Below, one piece after another: positions 8,882 to 18,900 of a DNA stretch of 38,097 nt. Origin of the DNA: Lewinellaceae bacterium (GTDB taxonomy: Bacteria > Bacteroidota > Bacteroidia > Chitinophagales > Saprospiraceae); contig JARQTN010000231.1 in the NCBI GenBank assembly GCA_029976695.1, forward strand, positions 1 through 38,097, written 5' to 3'. The notes under the pieces are model-generated. The model did no database searches, was not told the origin of the DNA, and saw only the letters and a list, made by a program, of their open reading frames with translations. How positions within the stretch are numbered: the stretch's first letter is position 1; each line of letters begins with the position of its first letter. A program made the translations under genes and the position numbers.

Positions 8882-8897
8882 GAAAATGTTTGGTAAC

Positions 8898-8918
8898 GGC
8901 TGCTTCAGCTGCCTTTTT
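8898..8918 (+). terminator. Candidate intrinsic terminator of the coiled-coil gene
   Basis: GGCTGC (8898-8903) pairs with GCTGCC (8908-8913) around a TTCA loop with one internal T-T mismatch, followed by five T (8914-8918). It lies 46 bp after the stop codon of the plus-strand gene. The stem is short, so confidence is moderate. Confidence 0.45.
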
Positions 8919-9166
8919 GATAGGATCACTTTAATGCGTCGTCATCTTACTCCGGCTACAATCATTTTCCAGTAAGGCGAGGGGTATCCAGTTTAATAAC
9001 GAATGTTTTAGTTATTCGTAACGATAAACTAAAACTTTAGTTACTCCCTTTCCCTTCGATCTATTCCGAAACCTGATCGGTCCCGTTTTCAAATCTTACA
9101 ATGAACCTTCATATACGAGGCAGATATCAGATCGCAGATCCTTCGATTTCAGATATCAGATCACGG
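8919..9166. other. Gene-free convergent spacer with an imperfect palindrome and a direct repeat
   Basis: No credible coding frame is present between the coiled-coil gene and the M36 peptidase gene. An imperfect palindrome spans 9005-9035: GTTTTAGTT (9005-9013) pairs with AACTAAAAC (9027-9035), with TCGT/ACGA pairing inside and two mismatches. Part of it, TTTAGTTA/C, recurs directly at 9037-9044. A 13-bp direct repeat CAGATATCAGATC occurs at 9121-9133 and 9150-9162, 29 bp apart. Only two copies are present, so this is not a CRISPR array. Confidence 0.6.
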
Positions 9167-9205
9167 AAAAAAAAGAGCCGGAAATGCATCGTGCATTTCC
9201 GGCTC
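9167..9205 (-). terminator. Strong Rho-independent terminator of the M36 peptidase gene
   Basis: A perfect 14-bp stem is formed by GAGCCGGAAATGCA (9175-9188) and TGCATTTCCGGCTC (9192-9205) with a 3-base loop. Read on the minus strand, it is followed at once by eight T (9174-9167). It lies 24 bp after the peptidase stop codon at 9230. Confidence 0.92.
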
Positions 9206-9229
9206 CAATCATTTTATCTTGCCGGCTCC

Positions 9230-12200
9230 CTATTGGACTACGAAACGTATGATGCGCTGTTTATTCCCTGCCGTCAGCCTGGTAAAATACATGCCGGGAG
9301 CAAATCCCCGGACATCGAGCTGGAGGTTTTCAGTACCCTTCGTGAGGAATATCGGCTGATCCCAGAGTCGTTCACCTGTGACAGAGGAAATCGAAAGCTG
9401 TGCATCACCCTGGATTTTTGAAGCGATCGTGATGTTGAGCCTTTCCTTTGCCGGGTTAGGAAAAACATCCAGAATGGCTTCGTCGTCCGTGAGTTCTTCA
9501 ACACTTACCGTTGACGACTCGCCCGTTTCTATGATGGTCCCCTTGAAAGGCGCATTCGCACAGGACTGGTCTCCTTCGGCAGAGGTCACACAAACCTCCG
9601 AATTATAATTTTTCAGATCCATGATCTCCACATCATCGACAAACCACCCAAAGGCGTCCGTATTGTCATCTGAACCGAACCGCCAACGGATATTGACTTC
9701 CTCCCCGATGAAATCAGACAGGTCTACATAACTCGCAATAAAATCATCGCCGGAAGACCCCCAGAAGGCATTCAGGTTCGGGATCGCGAAAGTCGTGTAC
9801 TGGATCCTGCCGGGATAGCCATTCCGGATAAATTCTTCATCCAGGATCTTCCAGCTGTTACCCCCATCCGTTGAAATGGAAATGAATCCTGCGTCTGCCC
9901 TTGGCTCAGTGTCATAATTGTGGTAGAACCTCAGCACAGGCTGCCCTTCCTCGATCAGGATCGGATCGCGAAACTGGATCCAGTGATCTGACTCTTCGGC
10001 CGTATTCTGCACAAACCAGGCATTTTCACCGCTGTTTGCGAACACATCAACAACCTCCCAGATCTGCAGTCCGCCCGTCTCGTCAAAGAAAATATCCCAG
10101 CGCAGATCACCCTCTTCCATATCATCCAGGAACAGGCTTTCGGAAAAGACTTCCCCGGATGTTTGCAGGGTATAGGTAATATCAAGTTCTTCCATGGATT
10201 CCATGGATCCGACTGCAAAGACGATTTCATTGCCTTCCATCTCAAAAGGCATGGAAGCTGAGCCCATAATCACAGAAGTTCCTTCCGGGATCACGTCCCG
10301 CACCTCGACCTCTGTGACGGATGAAGGCTTGTAATTGCCCACTTTCAGGGTCACGTCTACAGGGTCGCCGGCATTGATGAAATCTGTCATCTCTTTCCTG
10401 ACAGAAAGTGCTTCCGTGCATGCCGGGCATATTTCAAAGGACAGCTTCCCATCGTTCACCTGGTCTGGATCACCCTGATCTGCTCCCCAGCCCAGTCCCC
10501 TGCGGGCAAAAACTTCCCAGATCAGGGCCTGGTTGGCACCATCATGGTTGACCTGGTCAGCTATCAAAATGGCATCGCGGGCATCAGTGAAACCAGGATC
10601 GCAGGGCTGGTATTTCATGGCATCCACAATCAGTTGTACAGCCATGATATTCCCTCCGTCCCCGTCAAAGATGTCCTCATCAAAACCATATTTGTCTGTG
10701 AGTGCCCAATAAAGATCCCAGAGCATGGCACACCAGACTGATCCGACACCGTGGGGTACCGATTCAAATGCGATATCTTCATACGTATGCGGGTTGATCG
10801 CCATGTCAGTAGAATATGGAAAAGGCCTGATCCCCCTGCCGGTTGGACCTTCCCTCTGGGCATATGTCCCGATGCCCCTCGGAAGGCTTCCATTGTCCCC
10901 TGTGCGGACAGTTGCAATCAGGGCAACAAAATCACTCCACCCTTCACCCATTCCACGTGCCTCTGCATTTGAAAGGCAGCCTGCTGAAAACGATCCTCCT
11001 GTAAGCCTGTTTGAGATTCCATGCGTGTATTCATGCGCGATTACGCCGTTGTCAAAATCACCATCGACACGCTCAGGACCCTCGACAGTCGGGGGAGCTA
11101 CAAGGGAAACAACAAGGCCGTTGCCAACCGCATCCCTGATTCTTGCACAATCAGAGGAGGAGATAAAAACTGAAGGGATTGTTACGTTGGGAGCCCCTAA
11201 TCCAGCCCCCATATTGATGATCGCATCCTGAAAATTGCATATGATGGCGCCGATCGCCCCTGCATTTTGCGCATTCAGGATCTTCTGGCTGAAATCACAA
11301 CTCCCCCGGTCGATCAGGGCTATTTTGCCAGTTAGGTCTATTGCAGAACTGTTGCAACCAAGCGTACCCTGACCAGTTCCGTCATCAGCTATCACGACTT
11401 CCCCTGTAACCGGTTCTTCCGTGATCGATTGTCCAAATTCCAGTGCCAGGCCTGTTTCAATCAGGCCAGCCAGTGCGGCTGGTTCATCAACGCGCAGATA
11501 CTTGTTCCCAGACTGACTTGTCCAGAGAAACATGCGCATGGCAGGATTTGACCCATCCGGAGGCGTGCTAAAATTTGCATTATTGATGCAGGGCACATCA
11601 TTATTGGTTTCAGCGCCACATTGCTGCGGATCGTCAGCCCCTCTTTGGGCCATGGCAAAAACATAATCTGTATCCACGCCATCGACACCGTAATTCTTTT
11701 CCTGGAAGTTACCTGATCCCTCATCAAAGCCATAGCGATCCGCGAGGTCATGCATGATATTATTCCAGTAAAAAAGATTGGTCACCGCTGCTTCCTGGTA
11801 ATCTACCGGCTCACGCGAAAAATCCAGGTCAAAGTCAAAAAGCAGTGCATCACCCCCGTCAACTGTAATCCCTTCATCCGGGCCTCCATCCCAGTTTCGG
11901 TCCACATATGCAAACACATTATTTCCCCGGGTGATTGTGTATTCAGGTCCCTCGATCCCGTCCGTATCATGCCAGCCGAATGGCGAAGCTTCCGGGTGAG
12001 CAGGATTGACCACCATGCTGCGCTCCCCGTGGGAGGGGCTCTCATAGGGCATTGGGAACACATTGTATTGCGCCCCGTCAGCAACGAGCATTTCTGAAGT
12101 CAGCGGTTGGGTTGTGGACCTTAGCCTCGATGTCTCATGAAGGCAGGATTCTGTATGCGCTCCCCGGGGATGGCTCAGGTAGCCATCTTCAAACTGGCAA

Positions 12201-12835
12201 TGCAGGGTCATGCGCTTCTTGGCAAGCAAATCGCCTGATGCTGCATCGATCTGCAATTCCCAGAGGTCTTCCTTTCCCTGGAGGATGTATACCCAGGCAA
12301 GCTGATATTGCCCGGATTTATCCTGAATGTATTTCAATTGGCCTTCAATCGCCGTGCTGGAAATGGCGCCGGGTTCAAAGCGGTACCTGTATGCATCTGA
12401 TCTTTCCAGGAGTGCAGGTACGGTCCGTGACCGGATGCCAAGTTCTGCAGCTGCGAGTTGCAGACCACTTTCTACGGTGATAGCAGGAGCTTTCGCCCTG
12501 ATTTTTGCCGACAGGTCAGAGACGAGCCTGTCTCCGACATTGAAGACCTTTCCTCCCGGGGTAACATGCACACTGATGCGGGCCTTGTCAACATCCACAC
12601 CATTGATTTGCTGGTTGAGGTAATAGTGTGTCACCCCATTGTGTTTTGTGTGCACAACCTGGGCAACGCGGAGATCGTTGACATCCTGGCTGGTCAGCTG
12701 CCATTCTGCCTGGTGTACCCGGATATAATCGTACACTTTGGACACGGATGCCTCCTGGGCATGCAGGTAAAATGCGGTCAGAAGCAAGAAAAAGATGGGT
12801 ATCGTTTGCTTTAAGGAGTAACCTGTGCTATTCAT
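9230..12835 (-). CDS. Secreted M36 (fungalysin) metallopeptidase with PA domain and T9SS sorting domain
   Basis: This 1201-residue exported zinc peptidase begins with a signal peptide (MNSTGYSLKQ... to LHAQ at residue 26). An FTP-type propeptide (~50-105) and the M36 catalytic domain follow, with zinc ligands in HEYTH (601-605; catalytic Glu602) and Glu631 in GMGEGWSDF. A PA domain is inserted before the HEYTH motif (ALIDRGSCDFSQK, GAIGAIICN). After the catalytic domain come a DUF11-like module, a jelly-roll/MAM-like module (LFLDDMEEGD, FISISTDGGNSWK), and a C-terminal type A sorting domain (DVFPNPAKERLNI ... GMYFTRL ... RFVVQ). It should leave the cell via T9SS and degrade extracellular protein. 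I chose the ATG at 12835; the open frame continues to 13117 but would bury the signal peptide under 94 extra residues overlapping rlmB. Confidence 0.95.
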   Translation of the reverse strand: MNSTGYSLKQTIPIFFLLLTAFYLHAQEASVSKVYDYIRVHQAEWQLTSQDVNDLRVAQVVHTKHNGVTHYYLNQQINGVDVDKARISVHVTPGGKVFNVGDRLVSDLSAKIRAKAPAITVESGLQLAAAELGIRSRTVPALLERSDAYRYRFEPGAISSTAIEGQLKYIQDKSGQYQLAWVYILQGKEDLWELQIDAASGDLLAKKRMTLHCQFEDGYLSHPRGAHTESCLHETSRLRSTTQPLTSEMLVADGAQYNVFPMPYESPSHGERSMVVNPAHPEASPFGWHDTDGIEGPEYTITRGNNVFAYVDRNWDGGPDEGITVDGGDALLFDFDLDFSREPVDYQEAAVTNLFYWNNIMHDLADRYGFDEGSGNFQEKNYGVDGVDTDYVFAMAQRGADDPQQCGAETNNDVPCINNANFSTPPDGSNPAMRMFLWTSQSGNKYLRVDEPAALAGLIETGLALEFGQSITEEPVTGEVVIADDGTGQGTLGCNSSAIDLTGKIALIDRGSCDFSQKILNAQNAGAIGAIICNFQDAIINMGAGLGAPNVTIPSVFISSSDCARIRDAVGNGLVVSLVAPPTVEGPERVDGDFDNGVIAHEYTHGISNRLTGGSFSAGCLSNAEARGMGEGWSDFVALIATVRTGDNGSLPRGIGTYAQREGPTGRGIRPFPYSTDMAINPHTYEDIAFESVPHGVGSVWCAMLWDLYWALTDKYGFDEDIFDGDGGNIMAVQLIVDAMKYQPCDPGFTDARDAILIADQVNHDGANQALIWEVFARRGLGWGADQGDPDQVNDGKLSFEICPACTEALSVRKEMTDFINAGDPVDVTLKVGNYKPSSVTEVEVRDVIPEGTSVIMGSASMPFEMEGNEIVFAVGSMESMEELDITYTLQTSGEVFSESLFLDDMEEGDLRWDIFFDETGGLQIWEVVDVFANSGENAWFVQNTAEESDHWIQFRDPILIEEGQPVLRFYHNYDTEPRADAGFISISTDGGNSWKILDEEFIRNGYPGRIQYTTFAIPNLNAFWGSSGDDFIASYVDLSDFIGEEVNIRWRFGSDDNTDAFGWFVDDVEIMDLKNYNSEVCVTSAEGDQSCANAPFKGTIIETGESSTVSVEELTDDEAILDVFPNPAKERLNITIASKIQGDAQLSISSVTGERLWDQPIFLTKGTENLQLDVRGFAPGMYFTRLTAGNKQRIIRFVVQ

Positions 12836-12862
12836 CCTAAACTGATTAATTGTAATTTGTCG

Positions 12863-12897
12863 CAAAAATAGAATAATGCTCCGGAAATATTCCCAAA
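12863..12897 (-). promoter_or_regulatory. Candidate promoter of the M36 peptidase gene
   Basis: On the minus strand, TATTTTTG (12870-12863) fits the Bacteroidota -7 consensus TAnnTTTG, and TTTG (12897-12894) lies 23 bp upstream as a possible -33 element. The -7 box is 27 bp before the ATG at 12835. Fit to consensus is seen; activity is inferred. Confidence 0.45.
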
Positions 12898-12940
12898 GAC
12901 CATATTTAAGAATACGCAACAGCAGACATTTGTTCACATC

Positions 12941-13690
12941 ATGAAGAGAAAACAGATCACCATGCTCATCGGGCGCAATGTCGTTATTGAAGCCCTGCGG
13001 GAAGGCCGGCCAATCGACAAGGTATTTATCCAGCAAAACCTGGGCGGGGAGGCAACCCAGGAGATCAGGCAACTGGCCAGCACGCAGGCAATCCCTGTCA
13101 GCAAAGTACCCGTGCAAAAGCTTGATCGCTTATCCCGCGGAAACCACCAGGGGGTCATTGCCATGACCGCCCCTGTCGCCTACCAGAAACTGGAAGACCT
13201 CATTCCGTTTCTGTATGAAAAGGGTACTACGCCGCTCTTCCTCTTGTTGGATGGAATCACGGATGTCCGGAATTTCGGCGGGATTGCCAGGAGTGCAGAG
13301 GTTTTGGGTGCCCATGCGATCGTCATTCCGACAAAGCAAAGCGCCCCTGTCAGCAGTGATGCGGTCAAAACATCTGCTGGCGCACTATTGCGCATTCCCG
13401 TTTGCCGGACAAACAACTGGAAAGCAACATTGGAGACCTTGCGCATGAATGGGATTCGCATCTATGGGGCGGAAGGCAAGGCACAGAAGCAAATCAGGGA
13501 TGTGGACTGGACTCAACCGGCTGCCCTGATCCTTGGAGCAGAGGATAAAGGCCTGTCTGGCGATAGCCTGCGCCATGCTGATGAACTGGTTAAAATCCCG
13601 CAGACAGGCGATACTGAATCGCTCAATGTATCGGTCGCATGCGGTATCATTCTCTATGAAGCTACCCGCCAGCGGGGCGAAAAAACCTGA
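12941..13690 (+). CDS. rlmB: 23S rRNA (guanosine-2'-O-)-methyltransferase, SpoU/TrmH family
   Basis: This 249-residue SPOUT enzyme is predicted to methylate the 2'-O of a ribosomal guanosine using SAM. The N-terminal substrate-binding domain starts with IGRNVVIEALREG, the usual RlmB opening. The SPOUT domain shows the three family motifs: LDGITDVRNFGGIARSAEV, LILGAEDKGLS, and the knot segment KIPQTGDTESLNVSVACGI. The ATG at 12941 gives a slightly basic leader; the alternative ATG at 12962 (MLIGRN) is equally possible. It diverges from the peptidase gene with 105 bp between starts. The exact methylated base is inferred from the family; other SpoU members modify tRNA. Confidence 0.92.
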   Translation: MKRKQITMLIGRNVVIEALREGRPIDKVFIQQNLGGEATQEIRQLASTQAIPVSKVPVQKLDRLSRGNHQGVIAMTAPVAYQKLEDLIPFLYEKGTTPLFLLLDGITDVRNFGGIARSAEVLGAHAIVIPTKQSAPVSSDAVKTSAGALLRIPVCRTNNWKATLETLRMNGIRIYGAEGKAQKQIRDVDWTQPAALILGAEDKGLSGDSLRHADELVKIPQTGDTESLNVSVACGIILYEATRQRGEKT

Positions 13691-13774
13691 AACATGCCGG
13701 AGCAAATCCGGTTTATGGGAAACTTTCAAATAAAATAGGCGTTTTTTGTAGACAGATTAAAGTGAATATCGAAT

Positions 13775-14749
13775 ATGCAGCAAGCCATCAAAGTGGTCTT
13801 TTTCTTCCTTTTCGCCACTTCTTTAGCGTTACCAGGTTGTAAAAGTCAAAAAGCGGCCCTCAATGAAAACACTGCTCCATCTGTTGAGATGTCGGCTCCG
13901 CTTGAGAAAGCACTATTGTGGAAAATCGAAGGGAAGCAGACAAAAAAGCCTTCATACCTGTACGGTACGATCCACCTGATCCCGGGCGAGGAATTTTTCC
14001 TTCCGGAAGGAGCAGACAACGCCCTCAAGAACGCATCACGGGTCTATTTTGAAGTGGATATGGATGACATGATGAACCTGGGCAAGCAGATCAAGCTCTT
14101 GACGAAGGCATTCATGCAGGATGGCATGCGCATCAGGGACCTCCTGACTGAAGAAGACTATGGCCTCGTCAGGCAAAAGTTTGAGCAGATCGGCCTGCCT
14201 TTCGCCATGTTTGAGCGGATCAAGCCGATGTTTCTGAGTATGTTCATCCAGGGCGACATGAACCCGGGAGACCTTCAGGATGGCAAGATTTCTTCCTACG
14301 AAATGGTCTTCTGGGAAAAGGCAAAAGAAAATGAAATCCCGGTAGATGGCCTGGAAACACTTGAATTTCAAATGAGCATCTTCGACAGTATTCCCTATCC
14401 CGACCAGGCAAAAATGCTCGTTGAAACAGTCAAATCCGCCGATGCCGGATCTGAAGAATTCCAGGAAATGATCGATATCTATAAATCCCAGGATATTGAC
14501 GGGATGTATTACAAGTTCAGGGATGAAGAAGATGACCTCAACGCATACGAAGATTTGTTCCTGACGAAGAGAAATGAAAACTGGATTCCTGTCATGGAGT
14601 CTGTCTTGCCTGAGGGCAATGTCTTTTTCGCTGTGGGTGCGGGCCATCTCGGAGGCCCGCATGGTGTGGTCCGGCTCCTTCGCAAAGCCGGTTATACCCT
14701 CACTCCGGTATTCTCTGAAATACCGGCCCGCAAGAGCAAAAAACTCTGA
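13775..14749 (+). CDS. TraB/GumN family lipoprotein (TIKI-like)
   Basis: This 324-residue protein has a lipoprotein signal peptide with lipobox LPGC (Cys22) and the TraB/GumN fold: an N-terminal LLWKIEG segment, YLYGTIHLIP containing the first GxxH motif (GTIH, 64-67), and GAGHLGG containing the second (GAGH, 288-291), ending in a VVRLLRKAGYTLTPV strand. In the related TIKI/TraB superfamily these paired GxxH motifs are thought to form a metal-dependent hydrolase site; the bacterial substrate is not known to me. It should sit in the periplasm or on a membrane. It starts 84 bp after rlmB and is followed after only 3 bp by the gamma-carbonic anhydrase gene, suggesting co-transcription. Confidence 0.87.
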   Translation: MQQAIKVVFFFLFATSLALPGCKSQKAALNENTAPSVEMSAPLEKALLWKIEGKQTKKPSYLYGTIHLIPGEEFFLPEGADNALKNASRVYFEVDMDDMMNLGKQIKLLTKAFMQDGMRIRDLLTEEDYGLVRQKFEQIGLPFAMFERIKPMFLSMFIQGDMNPGDLQDGKISSYEMVFWEKAKENEIPVDGLETLEFQMSIFDSIPYPDQAKMLVETVKSADAGSEEFQEMIDIYKSQDIDGMYYKFRDEEDDLNAYEDLFLTKRNENWIPVMESVLPEGNVFFAVGAGHLGGPHGVVRLLRKAGYTLTPVFSEIPARKSKKL

Positions 14750-14752
14750 CCC

Positions 14753-15283
14753 ATGGCTGTCATCTGTTCCGTTCGGGGCTTTACGCCACAAATTGGCGAG
14801 GCCTGCTTCCTGGCAGAAAATGCCACGATCATAGGTGATGTCGTGATCGGTAATGAATGTTCCATCTGGTTCAATACCGTGATCCGCGGAGATGTGAATT
14901 CGATTCGTATTGGCAACCAGGTGAATATCCAGGACGGAGCCGTACTCCACTGCACGTTCGAAAAATCAAAAACGATCCTGGCTGATCGCGTCTCGATCGG
15001 GCACAATGCTGTGGTGCACGGCTGTGAAGTGCATGAAAATGTACTGATCGGGATGGGCGCCATCGTGATGGACCTGACGGTCATCGAGTCGAATGTGATC
15101 GTGGCTGCAGGCGCTGTGGTTCCGGAAAACCAGGTGCTTGAATCAGGCTATATCTATGCCGGGATACCCGCACGAAAACTGAAGCCGCTCAACCCCGAAA
15201 ATGCGGATTTCTTCATCCGGAGGACAGCAGAAAATTACATCAAATATGCCGGGTGGTTCATGGATGCGAAACATCAGGGCTGA
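14753..15283 (+). CDS. Gamma-carbonic anhydrase family protein (left-handed beta-helix)
   Basis: This 176-residue hexapeptide-repeat protein belongs to the YrdA/PaaY/CaiE-type gamma-carbonic anhydrases. The three zinc-ligand histidines of the family are at His66 (VLHC), His84 (IGHN) and His89 (VHGC), and the conserved RGD (45-47) and IGMGA are present. These proteins form trimers with metal at the interfaces; carbonic anhydrase activity has been shown for some members and not for others, so the exact activity is uncertain. The start lies 3 bp after the GumN-family stop. At its 3' end it overlaps the convergent pdxH gene by 10 bp. Confidence 0.92.
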   Translation: MAVICSVRGFTPQIGEACFLAENATIIGDVVIGNECSIWFNTVIRGDVNSIRIGNQVNIQDGAVLHCTFEKSKTILADRVSIGHNAVVHGCEVHENVLIGMGAIVMDLTVIESNVIVAAGAVVPENQVLESGYIYAGIPARKLKPLNPENADFFIRRTAENYIKYAGWFMDAKHQG

Positions 15284-15912
15284 AGCCGTTCAATCACCCA
15301 TTTCCTCCCATTCCTGGTATACGTAAACCGGTCATGAAGCCTGTTCGGCCGGCCCTGCCAGAATTCAAACCAGGTAGGCTTGAGGATGTAGCCTCCCCAG
15401 AATTCAGGTTTGGGCAGGACTTCATGTCCCTCAAAGCGTTTTTCGATTTCTTGCTTCTTGTGCTCGAGTTCCTGCCTGGACGCGATCGGGTGGCTTTGGT
15501 GGGAGACCCAGGCACCTATCTGGCTGCCCCTCGGCCTGCTCTGGAAATAAGCCGTTGCAGCCTCTTCGCTCACCTTGCTCACCGTCCCCTCGATCCGGAC
15601 CTGGCGTTCCGTGATAAACCAGAAAAACAGCATGCTTGCATGGGGATTCAACGCGATGTCCCTGGCTTTCCTGCTCAGGTAACTTGTGTAAAAGACAAAT
15701 CCGTGGTCTTCAATGCCCTTCAACAGGACCATCCTGCTACTTGGCTTCCCTTCAGGTGTCGCGGTGGACAGGCTCATCATGTTCGGTTCTGGATGACCTT
15801 GTGCAACGGCGTCTTTCCACCAGGACATAAACATATCAAACGGATCACTTGAAAGATCTGAGCGCTCCAGGCTGGAGTGCTCATAATCTTTCCGCATTTC
15901 ATCGATTCGCAT
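15274..15912 (-). CDS. pdxH: Pyridoxamine/pyridoxine 5'-phosphate oxidase
   Basis: This 212-residue FMN-dependent oxidase makes pyridoxal 5'-phosphate from PNP or PMP in the last step of de novo and salvage B6 synthesis. Family motifs are clear: SSRMVLLKG and YLSRKARDI near the FMN site, RQVRIEGTV, the SRPRGSQIGAWVS segment, and the C-terminal RLHDRF...W-ERLQP block. Length is normal. Its ATG follows the TAG of the RND pump gene with no intervening base (TAGATG, 15915-15910), so it should be co-transcribed and translationally coupled with the efflux operon. That is an unusual place for a cofactor gene. It overlaps the convergent carbonic anhydrase gene by 10 bp. Confidence 0.96.
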   Translation of the reverse strand: MRIDEMRKDYEHSSLERSDLSSDPFDMFMSWWKDAVAQGHPEPNMMSLSTATPEGKPSSRMVLLKGIEDHGFVFYTSYLSRKARDIALNPHASMLFFWFITERQVRIEGTVSKVSEEAATAYFQSRPRGSQIGAWVSHQSHPIASRQELEHKKQEIEKRFEGHEVLPKPEFWGGYILKPTWFEFWQGRPNRLHDRFTYTRNGRKWVIERLQP

Positions 15913-18900
15913 CTATTGGGTTGGTTGTGTGGTTGTCACAAATTCCGGTTTCTTGCTTCTTGCATGCCTGATGGCATAGTTCATCCTGTACAGCAGCCAA
16001 TACATTGCCGGGACCACAACGAGGGTGAGGAACGTGGAAAAGACCAGCCCGTAAATCACGGTCCATGCCATCGGGCCCCAGATCGCCGTGTTGTCGCCCC
16101 CTGCAAAGTAATTCGGATCGAGGTCTGAAATCAGGGTGAAGAAATTGATGTTGATCCCCAATGCCAGCGGGATAAGACCTAAAACCGTGGTAATGGCGGT
16201 CAGCAAGACAGGCCTGAGCCTTGTCGCCCCCCCTTTTATAATCGCCTCTTTGATATCACTCTTCTCCATTTCAAATTTATCTTCGATCCCAAGTTCCTTT
16301 CCTTTCCTGCGGATCAGAAGCTCCACGTAATCTACCAGGACAATGGCGTTGTTTACCACGATCCCGGCAAGTGAAACGATCCCGATACCCGTGAAGATCA
16401 CGGAAATATCCCTTCCCGTAAAGACATAGCCAAGCAACACGCCGATCAGGCTGAACAGGACGCTGATCAGGATAATAAAAGGCCCGCTGATGGAATTGAA
16501 CTGGGTCACCAGGATGATGAAGATCAAAAAGATCGCAACACCAAAAGCCGTCGTAAGAAAGCCCATATCTTCCGCTTGTTGTTCCTGTTCGCCCGTAAAC
16601 TCGTAAGTATACCCGCGTGGCAGGTCAAAATCCGGCATGGCTGCCTTGATCTCGGAAACGATCTCGTTTGCATTGTACCCCGGTAGCACATTGGAATAGA
16701 TGGTCAGTACCCGGTCAAGGTTTTTGCGCTTGATGGAACTGTATGTCGATGTATAGCGTACATCTGCAACTGCAGATATCGGGACCTGTACGATCCGCCC
16801 GTTCGCCGGGTTTCGGAACGTCACACGCTGGTTGAGCAGGTCCGTCACATTATACCGGTATACATCCTTGAGCCGCACCTGGATGGGATATTCATCCTCA
16901 CCATCCTTGAATTTGGATACCTCCTTCCCAAAGACTGCGGTACGGATCGCATTCGCAATCGAGTAGGTCGAAAGCTCATACCTGCGTGCTGCCTCCCTGT
17001 CAATTTCGATGAGCAGTTCCGGTTTACCCAGGCTGACATCCGCTTTCAGTTCCTCGATGCCGGCAATATTCAATCCGTTGATAAAATTGACCAAACGTTC
17101 ACCCATGACGGCGAGTGTATCGATACTTTGACCGGAAATCTCAATATTTACGGGCTTCCCTGCAGGCGGTCCGTCCGCATTTTTGTCCACAACGATTTGT
17201 ACACCTGGATACCCATCAAGGGCTTTTCGGATATCCTCCATCGCATCGCGCGATGAAAGATCCCCGCGTTCTTCAGACGGGACAAAAGACACAGTCAACC
17301 TTGCCTTGTGGGGTGTGACGCCAGGTTCGGGCGGACTGTTGGGATCAGAGGTGTTTTCACCGATCTGGGACAATACCGCTTCCACGATCTCTTCATAGGG
17401 TTCCATGGCGCGCATCACTTCCTCCTCCACTTTTTTCATCACGTCATTCGTTGCCTCGATATCCTTTCCGAGGGGGAGATCGACAAAAACGTTGACATAC
17501 AGCGGATCAGCAGCCGGAAAAAATTCAATCTTCGGCATATTGCTCCCCAGCAGGAAGAAAGAGAAAATCAACAGGAGGAAAGTCCCTACAAAGATGAACA
17601 CTGGCGTGAGTTTCCTCAGTGCAGCACGAATGAACCTGTCATAAAAATTCTCCAGGATGACAAGGACCTTGTTCTGGAAATAAAAAGAAGAAGGCCGCAG
17701 GACAAAATAATTCAGGAGCGTGATCAGAGCTGCAAATCCGAGCAGGTTGCGAAACCACTCGATCCCAATGATATGGGACAATGAGGCCACGAGGATCATG
17801 ACAAGGACTCCGGTCAGGATATTCCTTCTTTTTCGTTTCCGCCTGGCAACCTCATCAACCCTTTCATCTACGACCATGAATGACGCCGTGAGCACCGGAT
17901 TGATGACGAGTGCAACAAAAAGCGAGGATGCCAGCACAATGATCAGGGTGATCGGCAGATACTTCATAAACTCTCCCATGATGCCTGGCCAGAATGCAAG
18001 CGGGAGGAATGCGGCAAGCGTGGTGGCTGTAGATGCAATGATCGGCAAGGCCACCTCCCCGGCCCCGTATTTAGCGGCATCCTTTCCACTGTATCCGTTC
18101 TGCATATACCGGAATATATTCTCCACCACAACGATCCCGTTGTCCACCAGGAGCCCGAGTGCAAGAATGAGGGAAAACAGGACCACCATATTCAGGGTCG
18201 TACCGGTCAGGTTCAGGATCAGGATGCCCATCAGCATGGAGAGCGGGATGGCGATCCCGACGAACATGGAATTGCGTATGCCCAGGAAAAACAGGAGGAC
18301 AAGCACAACAAGGATCACCCCCGAAATAATGGAGTTCTCCAGGTTCTGGACGAGCGTCCTTGTGTAGACAGACTGGTCATTGAAAAGGCTGACCTTGAGG
18401 TCATCGGGAAAATAGTTCTGTTCCGCTTCGTTTACGACAACTTTGATCTTGTCCGCTGCATCGAGCAGGTTCTCCCCCTTTCTTTTGATGACATCCAGCG
18501 ACACGACTGGAAACCCGTCACTCCGCGCAATGCTCGTACGCTCCTCCCACCCCATTTCAACATCCGCAATATTCTTCAGGTAAATCGGGCGCTGGTTCTC
18601 GCTTTTCACAATGATCTGCTCGATGTCCCTGACATTATCAAACTGTCCAACGACACGGATTGCCCTGCGGAAATCGTTATTCACGATCTCACCTGCAGAC
18701 ATATTGAGGTTTTCAGAGGCGACCGCATTTTCGATATCCTGGAATGTCACTTGCAGTGATTGCATACTGGGCAGGTCCACATTGATCTTGACCTCCCGCT
18801 CGAGGGCACCCTTGATATCGACTTTGGATACCTCGTCTATATTTTCAATCTCGTCTTCCAGGTACTCGGCAAATTTCCGCAGCTGGTCCATTGGATAATC

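Noticed and set aside
9121-9162. Two 13-bp direct repeats spaced like a CRISPR unit
   Set aside because: Only two short copies with a 16-bp spacer and no cas genes; not a CRISPR array.
12836-13117. N-terminal extension of the M36 peptidase
   Set aside because: It would place 94 residues before a clear signal peptide and overlap the rlmB start on the other strand.
13697-13711. CCGGA-GCAAA-TCCGG hairpin after rlmB as a terminator
   Set aside because: The stem is only five bp and the following TTTA is too short for a convincing intrinsic terminator.
14036-14950. 304-residue open frame on the minus strand
   Set aside because: It is antisense to the GumN-family and carbonic anhydrase genes, both well supported by motifs.
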